Assembly: GCF_007989105.1 (NCBI RefSeq)
Contig: NZ_BJVK01000008.1
Span: 1-64,000 of the forward strand
Source: Lentilactobacillus kefiri
GTDB lineage: Bacteria > Bacillota > Bacilli > Lactobacillales > Lactobacillaceae
Length of the DNA: 64,000 nt
Reading direction: 5' to 3'
Shown here: positions 55,452-63,512 of the stretch, in pieces
Layout of the letters: each line of letters begins with the position of its first letter
Position numbering within the stretch: the first letter of the stretch is position 1
Made by a program: the position numbers and the translations under genes
Notes under the pieces: generated by a model
Database searches by the model: none
What the model saw: only the letters and a program-made list of their open reading frames with translations
What the model was told of the DNA's origin: nothing

Positions 55452-57053
55452 TTACTCTTTATCCTTTTTACTTTCATCATAATGCTCAGCAGTTGTTTCG
55501 AAACGTTGAGGCATCTTGTTTCTGCTTGAGTACAGATCGTAAACTGTCCAAAGAAGTAATAATACAATCGCAACAATAATTACATAAGCAATTGTGTGGG
55601 CAAGTGAAACTTGACTTGCGGAAGGAGCAGCACCGAAGAAACTGGTAATGTTATCAGGAAGACCCTTCATGTTAAGGAATGTCAAGGCCAATACTGATAC
55701 CCAGCCAAGAACCTTAACCCAAAGTGTGTTCTTGAAACGTTCACCCATTTCTTTGGCATTATCAGTCATCATCAATAATGGAAGCATTGAGAATGGCAGA
55801 GCGAACGCCAAGAATACCTGTGAGTTGTTCATTAACGTGTTTAACGCCTCATGTTGCTTGATTGGAGTTTCGTTACTAGTCATGGCAACACAAATCAAAA
55901 CAGGAATAACAGAAATCAAACGGGTAACTAAACGACGAAGCCATAGTGGCATCTTCATGTGAATGAAACCTTCCATGATAACCTGACCAGTTAAAGTACC
56001 GGTAATGGTTGAATTTTGACCTGAAGCCAACAGGGCAACGGCAAACAGGATTGAAAGAATTCCAGACTTGGCAACGGCGATTAAGATACCGTTACTTAAC
56101 ATAGAAGTGTTTGATAAGGCATCGAACAATCCGAAGAATGAAGGATCCTTAACAGCACCAGTCTTGAACACAGCAACACCCATAACTAACAAGAGTGAGT
56201 TGATAACCCATGCGAATGACAACTGGATGTTTGAATCCCAAGTTGAGAAACGTACGGTACGTGCAACATCGTCTTGATCGTTATGATCAACTTTACGTGT
56301 TTGAGAAATAGCTGAATGCAGATACAGGTTATGGGGCATAACAGTAGCACCAATGATACCTAAGGCACCGGTTAATGGTGTGTCACCGTTAACGTGGTCA
56401 GCACTTGAGAATGTTTGACCAGTTGGGATTAATCCCTTAACCATTGCACCGAAATCTGGTTCTGACAAAGCAACTTCGTAGATGAAGACAAACAGGATAA
56501 CTAAGATCAAACAAACAACGATTGCTTCGATCTTTCTGAAACCAACTTTGGTTAATAATAGCAAAAGTAAAACATCAAATACGGTAATAAATACGGCATA
56601 CACTAGTGGAATATGGAACAGAAGATAAAGGGCAATCGCAGCACCAATAACTTCCGCGATATCAGTAGCCATAATAGCTAACTCAGTCAAAATCCATAAT
56701 ACAATTCCAAGTGTTTTACTGGTTCTGGCACGAATGGCCTGAGCCAAATCCATCTGAGACACAATACCCAGTTTAGCCGCCATATATTGCAGTAACATGG
56801 CAATTAAACTCGATAGTAAGATAACAGACATTAACAGGTATTCAAAATTTTGACCACCTGTAATTGAAGTTGACCAGTTACCGGGATCCATGTATCCAAC
56901 GGCAACTAATGCACCAGGTCCTGAATACATAAATAAAGTTTTCCAGAATCCGCGACCCTTCGGAACTTCAATAGTTCCGTTAATTTCTTCCAACGAAGGA
57001 CCATTTGCATAGTGAATCAAATGCTGCTTCTTTGGTTGTTTTTCCTTTGGCAT
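55452..57053 (-). CDS. mntH: Nramp manganese transporter
   Basis: A 533-residue Nramp-family divalent metal:H+ symporter. The metal-site motifs are DPGNW (residues 56-60) in helix 1 and [13 protein letters not shown] in helix 6. The long hydrophilic N-terminus (about 40 residues) is normal for lactobacillar MntH paralogues. The start is the second Met codon, behind AAGGAGGTACTTTG. A palindrome of the DtxR/MntR type lies upstream. Lactobacilli accumulate Mn(II) as an antioxidant, and cotranscription with uspA fits oxidative-stress defence. Confidence 0.95.
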   Translation of the reverse strand: MPKEKQPKKQHLIHYANGPSLEEINGTIEVPKGRGFWKTLFMYSGPGALVAVGYMDPGNWSTSITGGQNFEYLLMSVILLSSLIAMLLQYMAAKLGIVSQMDLAQAIRARTSKTLGIVLWILTELAIMATDIAEVIGAAIALYLLFHIPLVYAVFITVFDVLLLLLLTKVGFRKIEAIVVCLILVILFVFIYEVALSEPDFGAMVKGLIPTGQTFSSADHVNGDTPLTGALGIIGATVMPHNLYLHSAISQTRKVDHNDQDDVARTVRFSTWDSNIQLSFAWVINSLLLVMGVAVFKTGAVKDPSFFGLFDALSNTSMLSNGILIAVAKSGILSILFAVALLASGQNSTITGTLTGQVIMEGFIHMKMPLWLRRLVTRLISVIPVLICVAMTSNETPIKQHEALNTLMNNSQVFLAFALPFSMLPLLMMTDNAKEMGERFKNTLWVKVLGWVSVLALTFLNMKGLPDNITSFFGAAPSASQVSLAHTIAYVIIVAIVLLLLWTVYDLYSSRNKMPQRFETTAEHYDESKKDKE

Positions 57054-57116
57054 CAAAGTACCTCCTTATGTTTTGTACAAATTAATATTAGCATAATTTT
57101 GCACTTTGTAAATCTA

Positions 57117-57136
57117 AAATTAGGGAAACCTAACTT
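57117..57136 (-). promoter_or_regulatory. Putative MntR (DtxR-family) operator upstream of mntH
   Basis: TTAGG-GAAA-CCTAA (57120-57133) is an inverted repeat resembling MntR/ScaR sites. Minus-strand TTTACA, 16 bp, TAATAT lies just downstream toward mntH and is a plausible promoter. The operator is upstream of the -35, an atypical place for simple repression. Confidence 0.6.
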
Positions 57137-57188
57137 TGTTTTTAAACGCGATAGACTCAGACTTTCGCTCCCATAAGAAAGAAAACGG

Positions 57189-57674
57189 TTACTGCTTTTT
57201 ACTTTTTTTTTTTCGTATTTCGTTAACCTGTTTTAGAAATTTGGTAATCTTCTCCAAATCGTCCTTTGAAAAGCTCTCGGATATTTTCTTAAATTCAGCC
57301 TCTTCCTGCTTATGATAATGACGATAGATGTTATTAATCCCGGTGCCTGATTCGGTTAGTTTGACAAAACTATCTTTATGATTGCCCAGCTGATGAAATT
57401 TGGCCACAATGCCCCTTCTGACAAGCTTGCTGATAATTTTTGAAACGGCTCCCTGGGTTAACGGCACTTGGTCGACAATATCGGAGATTTTAGTTTCTCC
57501 CAATTGGTCGGCTGTACTTAAAACTTTGAGATCACTGGTTGTTAATCCTGAAGTCAGTCTCGAATCCAACTGATCGCTTTCTTTGATAAATCCAAGTATT
57601 TCCTGATCATTATTATAGGTATTAAACAAATCAAGTTCGTCTTTGATTATTTCGATCACTGTTTTTCTTTTCAT
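57189..57674 (-). CDS. MarR-family transcriptional regulator
   Basis: A 161-residue protein. The winged-helix region is about 47-115: LKVLSTADQLGETKISDIVDQVPLTQGAVSKIISKLVRRGIV, followed by the wing KDSFVKLTESG. The N- and C-terminal helices form the dimer interface, and the C-terminus is Lys-rich. GAGGAATGC precedes the ATG and itself overlaps a palindrome. Divergent from a secreted phosphatase gene, with two like palindromes between them, so autoregulation and control of the phosphatase are likely. Confidence 0.9.
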   Translation of the reverse strand: MKRKTVIEIIKDELDLFNTYNNDQEILGFIKESDQLDSRLTSGLTTSDLKVLSTADQLGETKISDIVDQVPLTQGAVSKIISKLVRRGIVAKFHQLGNHKDSFVKLTESGTGINNIYRHYHKQEEAEFKKISESFSKDDLEKITKFLKQVNEIRKKKSKKQ

Positions 57675-57679
57675 TTTGC

Positions 57680-57748
57680 ATTCCTCGGAATATATATTTG
57701 TGTGTTACTAAAATAGGTATTAGGACGATTATATTCCATGGAATATAA
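57680..57748. promoter_or_regulatory. Two palindromic operators between marR and the phosphatase gene
   Basis: TTATATTCCATGGAATATAA (57729-57748) is a perfect 20-bp palindrome. ATTCCTCGGAAT (57680-57691) repeats its core ATTCC-N2-GGAAT and covers the marR ribosome site. They are probable MarR operators. Confidence 0.75.
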
Positions 57749-57847
57749 TTTGCAAAGTCGAAGTTTCGAATAGAACGGAGCTAATCGTTCTATAAATCTA
57801 TGTATACATGCCAGAATAGACATATAATGAACTATCGGGAGGACATC

Positions 57848-58711
57848 ATGAAACGCAAACTTATTAAAACAATTTCAGTAACCTTATTAGCAACAATTTG
57901 CTTTCTCCCGACTGTAGCCGCTAAAAAAACGTCGCCGATTGGAAACCAAATTAAATTAACGAAAGTTCCAAACGTACGCGACCTCGGAGGCATTCGAGCT
58001 AAAAATGGCCAACACATCAAAAGCAATCGTTTAATTCGCTCATCGGCCCTCACTCACCTCAGTGGCCATGACAAATGGAAACTGTCAAAACGAGCCAATG
58101 TTAAAGTCATTTTGGACTTCCGATCCAAGAGCGAAATTAAGCAAGCCCCTGACGCCAAACTGCACGGAACTCGATATCACCGTTTAAGTGTTATGGCTGA
58201 TCCCAAATTTGGAGTCCACACAACTGCGCAATATATCCAACAGCTCGCAGCCAAACAACCGAATAACATGGAATTGTTTTACGAAAAAATGGTTGTCCAG
58301 CCCCACAGTATCAAGGCCTATAGGTCAATGTTCCACTATCTGCTTAAACAAAAATCCGGTGCGATCTTATACCACTGTACCTATGGTAAAGACCGAACCG
58401 GCATTGCAACAATGTTGATTTTGTCGAGTCTTGGTGTTCCAAAGACCACCATTATGAGAAACTACCTGGCATCCAATCATTATCTGAAGTCAACTACCCG
58501 GCATGAGTACCGACTGATGAAGCGCCACACGCATAATCGAAAAGTACTGACCAATTTAAAACGATCCCGGACAGCCAAAACAGCTTACTTAAATGCAGCC
58601 TACGCTGCTATTTATCACCATTCCGGATCAATGAAGCATTATCTCCATACGCAGATGAGATTATCAAATAAGGATATCCAACAACTTAGAAAAAATTATT
58701 TAACAAAATAA
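57848..58711 (+). CDS. Secreted tyrosine/serine phosphatase
   Basis: A 287-residue exported protein. Residues 1-25 are a signal peptide. PNVRDLGGIRAKNGQHIKSN (residues 41-60) and the P-loop HCTYGKDRTG (Cys177, Arg183) define the Y_phosphatase3 family (PF13350-like), related to the Listeria LipA and Mycobacterium PtpB phosphatases. The C-terminus is Lys/His/Arg-rich. The start is the ATG behind CGGGAGGACATC; 16 upstream in-frame codons lack a ribosome site. An extracellular phosphatase acting on phosphoesters or phosphoinositides is plausible. Confidence 0.9.
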   Translation: MKRKLIKTISVTLLATICFLPTVAAKKTSPIGNQIKLTKVPNVRDLGGIRAKNGQHIKSNRLIRSSALTHLSGHDKWKLSKRANVKVILDFRSKSEIKQAPDAKLHGTRYHRLSVMADPKFGVHTTAQYIQQLAAKQPNNMELFYEKMVVQPHSIKAYRSMFHYLLKQKSGAILYHCTYGKDRTGIATMLILSSLGVPKTTIMRNYLASNHYLKSTTRHEYRLMKRHTHNRKVLTNLKRSRTAKTAYLNAAYAAIYHHSGSMKHYLHTQMRLSNKDIQQLRKNYLTK

Positions 58712-58763
58712 AGCATCAGGATTATTCCACCCCAAATGGCGTGAAATGATTCTGATGCTTTTT
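58709..58763. terminator. Bidirectional terminator
   Basis: AAAGCATCAG and CTGATGCTTT arms with a long imperfect centre, between convergent genes. Confidence 0.8.
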
Positions 58764-59616
58764 AGATACTTTTTAAATAGGTATTAATTTGCATGATCAA
58801 GTGTTTATTGTTATTAAATCGTGCAAATGCCATGGCATCATTCAGTAATTCATTAAAATCCGAAGTTTTACCATGGGTATCACGCTCATTAACTGCCATC
58901 TCAAACTTCGCCCTGGCAACGTAGAAAGTCACATGCCTGGCTGAACTTAGATTAACAAGTGACTGCAGCAGCATATTGCTGGTTTCAACATCATTTGTGG
59001 CGGAATAAAAGCTTCCGGTATAAAACAACATGGTCAGAGATTTCCAAACAGAATCAACATCATTATTAGACATCGTCTTCAATCGTTGAGGCATTTTTGA
59101 AAAATAAAATTCAGCCTTATCAAAATTGCCGGCCTGTTGATATGAAATTCCCATACCGACATATGCCAACGGGGAATAGACAGTCGCATGTTCCTCATCA
59201 TAGCCATTTAAAATCTGATCGAAACAAAAAACCGCTTCATCCGTATCCTGCTGGCTAAGTGCCAACGCATATCCGCGAATAAACAAATATTCCATCTGAA
59301 TTTGTTTATCCGAAATCTCCTTAACATTAAGGGATTTTAAAATACTCAATGCTTCATCATATTCGGTAATAATCAGATCAAATTCAGCCCTGCGCAAATC
59401 ATCCCGCACCGCAGAGTCCTTATCAGACTCACTGGGAAAAATGTCACTCAATGATAACCCCAACCGCTGACACAACTGAGTTAAAATCTTGGTTGAAATC
59501 ATTTTCCCATTGTTTTCAAACTTACTAATAGTAGCTTGTGTGCAAATGCCTTTAGCAAGCTCGCTTTGGGAATATCCAAGCTTTTTCCTGCGTTCAACGA
59601 ATTTTTGAATATTCAC
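58762..59616 (-). CDS. Rgg/GadR/MutR-like transcriptional regulator
   Basis: A 284-residue protein with an N-terminal Xre-type helix-turn-helix (about 5-60: RRKKLGYSQSELAKGICTQATISKFENN), followed by tetratricopeptide-like helices (about 75-284) as in the Rgg/PlcR (RRNPP) regulators that bind short peptides. The start is GTG behind GGGAGG. It is divergent from the acyl-CoA dehydrogenase-etfBA operon and is its likely regulator. No adjacent short hydrophobic peptide gene is evident, so the ligand may be something else. Confidence 0.87.
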   Translation of the reverse strand: MNIQKFVERRKKLGYSQSELAKGICTQATISKFENNGKMISTKILTQLCQRLGLSLSDIFPSESDKDSAVRDDLRRAEFDLIITEYDEALSILKSLNVKEISDKQIQMEYLFIRGYALALSQQDTDEAVFCFDQILNGYDEEHATVYSPLAYVGMGISYQQAGNFDKAEFYFSKMPQRLKTMSNNDVDSVWKSLTMLFYTGSFYSATNDVETSNMLLQSLVNLSSARHVTFYVARAKFEMAVNERDTHGKTSDFNELLNDAMAFARFNNNKHLIMQINTYLKSI

Positions 59617-59718
59617 TTATACCATGCCTCCCAACCAGTTCCACATTAATTTATAAACTAATATTACCATATTATATTAGTTAACACCAAATTATACTCA
59701 AAATATATAAACATTTAT

Positions 59719-59759
59719 ATTGACTTTTGGAATATATGAATATATAATTTTGGAATATA
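59719..59759 (+). promoter_or_regulatory. Promoter of the acd-etfBA operon with direct repeats
   Basis: TTGACT (59720-59725), 17 bp, TATAAT (59743-59748) is a near-consensus promoter. TTTTGGAATATA occurs twice, at 59725-59736 and 59748-59759, flanking the -10 with a 23-bp period. This is a possible operator for the divergent Rgg-like regulator. GGAATATA is also the half-site of the MarR palindromes at 57680-57748. Confidence 0.7.
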
Positions 59760-59793
59760 AAGTATTGTGAAAGTATGCACAGGAGGACTTAAT

Positions 59794-60912
59794 ATGTCGA
59801 TAACTAACGATCAAAACCAAATGCTTATTCAAATGATCAAGGAATTCACCACAAACGAGTTGGCCCCACTAGATATGACCATCGATGCCAACGGCGATTA
59901 TCCTGACGGCTTATTACAAAAAGTCATCGACACTGGTCTACTGGGAATCACTCTCCCAAGGGAATACGGTGGTGCCGGTTTTGACTACGTTGCTGCAGCT
60001 GAAGCACTTGAAAAAATTGCTGTCGGCAACGCTAGCATGGCCGTTACCCTTGAAGGCCATTTCAAAACCATTGAACAATTTATTAAATATGGAAATAAGG
60101 AATTGAATGAGAAGTATCTTCCAAGTGCTGTCAAACGAATTTTTGCCTTCTCTATGACTGAACCATCAGGCGGGTCCAACCCGAAAGGAATCGCCACCCG
60201 AGCTATCAAGCAGGGCCACAACTGGGTTATTACAGGTGACAAAATTATGATCACAAACGGTGGGCTTGCAGAAGTTTACTGTGTCTTATCCAAAACCCAG
60301 GATGACCAAATGGCTGTCTTTGTAGTCGATAAAGATATGCCTGGTTTTAAATTTGGCAAACGAGAGGATTTCATTGGGCTGAAAGGTGTACCAGTTGGCG
60401 AAATTGTTCTCAACCATGTGGTCGTTCCCGAAAGTCATTTATTAGGAACCATTGGTGAAGGCTTGGAAATTGGTGACAATGCCCATGCCGATGCACGAGT
60501 TTTGATGGGTGCGGTACTAACTGGAATCACTGATCATGCATTGCAAACCGCAGTCAGCTATTCCAAAGAGCGAAAAGCATTGGATACACCGCTGTATCAA
60601 TTACAGGTCACTCAAGAAAAAATTGCTGACATTGCAATTGCCAAGCAAAACACCCAAGCACTTTATCAAAAAGGTGCCCAAAATAAAATTACCGGTCGCC
60701 CGTATGCTGAAGTTGCCGCAATGGCCAAATCCTATGGCAGTCGATCAGCAGTTGCTGCGAGTGACAAAGCACTTCAAATTCTTGGCGGTTATGGTTACAG
60801 CCATGAATATCCGGTTGAACACCTGATTCGAGATGCCAGAGCCATGGAACTAGCCGAAGGGACAATTGAAAAAATGAATTTTGAAATCACTAACGCTGAG
60901 ATTGCGAAGTAA
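59794..60912 (+). CDS. Acyl-CoA dehydrogenase / enoyl-CoA reductase flavoprotein
   Basis: A 372-residue FAD enzyme of the acyl-CoA dehydrogenase family. FAFSMTEPSGGSNPKG (residues 118-131) is the first signature. The C-terminal block GGYGYSHEYPVEHLIRDAR...LAEGTIE has the catalytic base Glu355 at the position used by short-chain enzymes. Nine upstream in-frame codons are excluded by AGGAGGAC just before ATG 59794. It is followed at 13-bp intervals by etfB and etfA, its electron partner. Beta-oxidation is absent from most lactobacilli, so a reductive role (unsaturated acyl-CoA as electron acceptor) is more likely than fatty acid breakdown. Substrate unknown. Confidence 0.92.
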   Translation: MSITNDQNQMLIQMIKEFTTNELAPLDMTIDANGDYPDGLLQKVIDTGLLGITLPREYGGAGFDYVAAAEALEKIAVGNASMAVTLEGHFKTIEQFIKYGNKELNEKYLPSAVKRIFAFSMTEPSGGSNPKGIATRAIKQGHNWVITGDKIMITNGGLAEVYCVLSKTQDDQMAVFVVDKDMPGFKFGKREDFIGLKGVPVGEIVLNHVVVPESHLLGTIGEGLEIGDNAHADARVLMGAVLTGITDHALQTAVSYSKERKALDTPLYQLQVTQEKIADIAIAKQNTQALYQKGAQNKITGRPYAEVAAMAKSYGSRSAVAASDKALQILGGYGYSHEYPVEHLIRDARAMELAEGTIEKMNFEITNAEIAK

Positions 60913-60925
60913 AGGAGCATAACTC

Positions 60926-61699
60926 ATGAAAATTGTTGTTGGAGTTAAACAAGTACCAGAAACAGATTCCGTTAAAATTGACCCGAAAACAAACAACCTA
61001 GTTCGTTCAGGAATTCAGGGAATTATCAATCCATTTGATAAGAATGCAATTGAGGCCGCCCTTCAGCTTCGTGATCAAGCTGGTGGTGAAGTCATCCTCT
61101 TAAGTATGGGCCCTGATAGTTATACTACTTCCCTTCGAGATGGAATGGCGATGGGTGCCGATAGTGCCGTTCTGGTAAGCTCTCGAGCATTTGGTGGTGC
61201 TGACACACTGGCAACCGGCTATACCCTTGCAAAAGCGATTGAAGCTATCGGTGATGTTGACTTGGTGTTGTTTGGACGTCAATCCGTCGATGCTGATACC
61301 GGTCAGGTAGGTCCGATTGTGGCCGAGCTATTGAATTTCCCCCAGGTAACTTTTGCCGAAACAGTCAGTCTGGAATCGGAAAATACCATTGTGGCTAAAC
61401 GTCAGCTTGATTCTGCCGTCCAAGACGTCCAGGTAACCCTGCCGGCAGTGGTTACGGTTAGAAAAGAATTAAATACCCCACGTTACGAAACACCGTTGAA
61501 TATTAAAGAAAGCTTTGAAAAGCAGATTACCACTTGGACTGAAAACGATCTAAATATCGATTTCTCAAAAATTGGTCAATCTGGGTCCCCTACAAAAGTC
61601 ACCAAGGTTTATGAACCAACCAAAGAATTAAAACAAACGACCGTCTTGCCAGTGGATCCAACTGAAGCAGTTTCCGAACTGCTTAGCAAATTGGACTGA
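60926..61699 (+). CDS. etfB: Electron transfer flavoprotein, beta subunit
   Basis: A 257-residue subunit. It begins KIVVGVKQVPETDSVKIDP and contains INPFDKNAIEAAL (family signature) and GRQSVDADTGQVGP (residues 117-130). The latter resembles the DGDTAQVGP segment of clostridial, FAD-bifurcating Etf rather than the mitochondrial form, which has a DDCNQ-type segment. If so, the beta site may bind FAD and allow NADH oxidation. AAGGAGC precedes the ATG. It is the middle gene of the operon. Confidence 0.94.
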   Translation: MKIVVGVKQVPETDSVKIDPKTNNLVRSGIQGIINPFDKNAIEAALQLRDQAGGEVILLSMGPDSYTTSLRDGMAMGADSAVLVSSRAFGGADTLATGYTLAKAIEAIGDVDLVLFGRQSVDADTGQVGPIVAELLNFPQVTFAETVSLESENTIVAKRQLDSAVQDVQVTLPAVVTVRKELNTPRYETPLNIKESFEKQITTWTENDLNIDFSKIGQSGSPTKVTKVYEPTKELKQTTVLPVDPTEAVSELLSKLD

Positions 61700-61712
61700 G
61701 AGGAGCAAACTT

Positions 61713-62678
61713 ATGGATAACAACGAAATTTGGGTATATGTCGAAATAACCGGTTCAAAAATTGAGCCAACCAGCTTGCAGCTGATTACCAAAGCCAAAC
61801 AAATTGCAGATGGCCGTAAAGTCGTAGCCGTCGTACCAGAGACTTCTAAAACTCAAGCAGAAACAATCATTAAAGAATATGGCCCTGATCGGATTGAATC
61901 ATTAGTAGACGACCAATTTGATGAAGCAACCGATGAAGAACTTGCCGATGCCTTATTTCAAGTAACTGACCAAAATCGACCAAATAGTTTGCTCTTCCCT
62001 GCAACAATTTTGGGACGATCAATTGCCCCTCGCCTTCAAGCAAAACTCCAAACCGGTTTGACCGGTGACAGTCTTGATATTTATTATGAAAATGACCTGC
62101 TGGTACAGGTAAAGCCAACTTACGGTGATAATGTCATGTGTGATATTGTTTGCCCTGACAAGCGTCCACAAATGGTCACAGTTAGGCCGAATACTTTTAG
62201 AGCTAAGAAAGTGAACAACAGCCAAACAGAAATTGTTCAGGCTGAATTTACCTTCCATAAGAACAAAAATAGTAAAATAATTGCCACTGACCCCATTATC
62301 AATAGTTCATCTAAGTTGGATGACGCAAAAGTTGTGATTGCCCTTGGTCGTGGTGCTTATAGCGAGAAAAATATTAAACTGGCTCAGAAGTTGGCAGCAA
62401 AGCTTGGTGGAATGGTTGGGGTTTCTCGTCCATTAACCGATGAAGCCGAATTTAGTCATGATGATCAAATTGGTATCGGTGGCGCAAGCCTTTCAGCTGA
62501 TCTTCTAATTAATTTGGGAATTTCTGGTGCTGTTCAATACACTGTTGGAATTAAAAACGCCAAGAAGATCGTTTCAGTCAACATTGACAAGGATGCCCCA
62601 ATCTTTGATGATTCAGATTTTGCCTATGTTGGTGATGTAACCGACTTTTTAAATGCCTTAATGAATCAAGTAAAATAA
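61713..62678 (+). CDS. etfA: Electron transfer flavoprotein, alpha subunit
   Basis: A 321-residue subunit. Residues about 1-190 form the Rossmann-like domain I (SLLFPATILGRSIAPRLQAKL). Residues about 195-321 are the FAD domain, with LGRGAYSEKNI, VGVSRPLTDEAEF, IGIGGASLSADLLINLGISGAVQ and VNIDKDAPIFDDSDFAYVGD, all canonical positions for alpha-FAD. GAGGAGC precedes the ATG. It is the last gene before a strong terminator; no CoA-transferase or acyl-CoA ligase follows in this window. Confidence 0.95.
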   Translation: MDNNEIWVYVEITGSKIEPTSLQLITKAKQIADGRKVVAVVPETSKTQAETIIKEYGPDRIESLVDDQFDEATDEELADALFQVTDQNRPNSLLFPATILGRSIAPRLQAKLQTGLTGDSLDIYYENDLLVQVKPTYGDNVMCDIVCPDKRPQMVTVRPNTFRAKKVNNSQTEIVQAEFTFHKNKNSKIIATDPIINSSSKLDDAKVVIALGRGAYSEKNIKLAQKLAAKLGGMVGVSRPLTDEAEFSHDDQIGIGGASLSADLLINLGISGAVQYTVGIKNAKKIVSVNIDKDAPIFDDSDFAYVGDVTDFLNALMNQVK

Positions 62679-62682
62679 ACCA

Positions 62683-62735
62683 TAAAAAATAAGCAGGTCC
62701 AAAAACTTCATGTTTTGGGCCTGCTTATTTTTTGA
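62683..62735. terminator. Strong bidirectional terminator
   Basis: AAATAAGCAGGTCCAAAAAC/GTTTTGGGCCTGCTTATTT, a nearly perfect stem of about 19 bp with flanking A- and T-runs, between convergent genes. Confidence 0.95.
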
Positions 62736-62769
62736 ATCAATCATACTGTTTCACTAACGCTAACCAGCC

Positions 62770-63495
62770 TTAATGATCCGACGGACTCCATCCATTCACC
62801 GTAAAGTACCAGTGAACCTTGTCGCCTGGCTTAATCGCCTTATCCCCGGCAGATTTATCAACGTATTTACCGTTGACTGAATACATCCATCCGCTGCCCG
62901 GTTTGACGTCATTTTCTTTCAATCCATTGATCGAACTGACATAAATGGCTGGACTGCTGGTGTACTTCACTTTTAAGTTGGTTTGCTCCAACAACGTGAA
63001 CGCAGTCGTTTTTTTCGTGATATGGAGATTACCCGAATAAAACAACTTTTTGTATCCGGACACCTTTAAATAGGCTTTCCCGGTGTACTTCGAGGCTCTT
63101 TTTCGAGTAACCCGCTGCTTTACTGAGTGATGACTTTGCTTCGACGCAGCCGACTTTTTAGAACTTGGGCTTTGCTTTGAAGCAGTCGCATGTTCCCGGC
63201 TGCTTTTTGCAGTGGCAGGCTTGGCTGACTGAGAAGCCTTCGTCGCTGAAGTACCCTTATTGGCAGAATTGTGATGTTTCTTGGCAGATTTGCTCGTCGC
63301 CTTTTTAGCCTTTGGCTGTTTCGTACTCGTAGCCTCTGAACTTGACGCGGCTTTGGGCTGACTGCCGGAATCCATTTTCGCAACCTTTTCAGTTCTTGCA
63401 TGGCGCTGGTGCTGATTGGCGATCACTTCTCTAAAGCCAAAGGCCAACCCCAGAACCAACAAAAGGCCGATGACAATGCCGATACCTTTTTTCAT
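62770..63495 (-). CDS. Surface-anchored DUF4430 (transcobalamin-like beta domain) protein
   Basis: A 241-residue protein. Residues 1-26 are an uncleaved signal or anchor. Residues about 35-135 are a low-complexity Ser/Lys/Ala/Thr/His spacer suited to crossing the cell wall. Residues about 150-241 match DUF4430: TAFTLLEQT, YVSSINGLKENDVKPGSGWMYSVNG, and AIKPGDKVHWYFT. In human transcobalamin and intrinsic factor this fold is the C-terminal cobalamin-capping domain. It directly follows (17 bases) a gene for an alpha/alpha-barrel-like protein. AAAGGATGAG precedes the ATG. Confidence 0.85.
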   Translation of the reverse strand: MKKGIGIVIGLLLVLGLAFGFREVIANQHQRHARTEKVAKMDSGSQPKAASSSEATSTKQPKAKKATSKSAKKHHNSANKGTSATKASQSAKPATAKSSREHATASKQSPSSKKSAASKQSHHSVKQRVTRKRASKYTGKAYLKVSGYKKLFYSGNLHITKKTTAFTLLEQTNLKVKYTSSPAIYVSSINGLKENDVKPGSGWMYSVNGKYVDKSAGDKAIKPGDKVHWYFTVNGWSPSDH

Positions 63496-63512
63496 AAACT
63501 CATCCTTTAATA

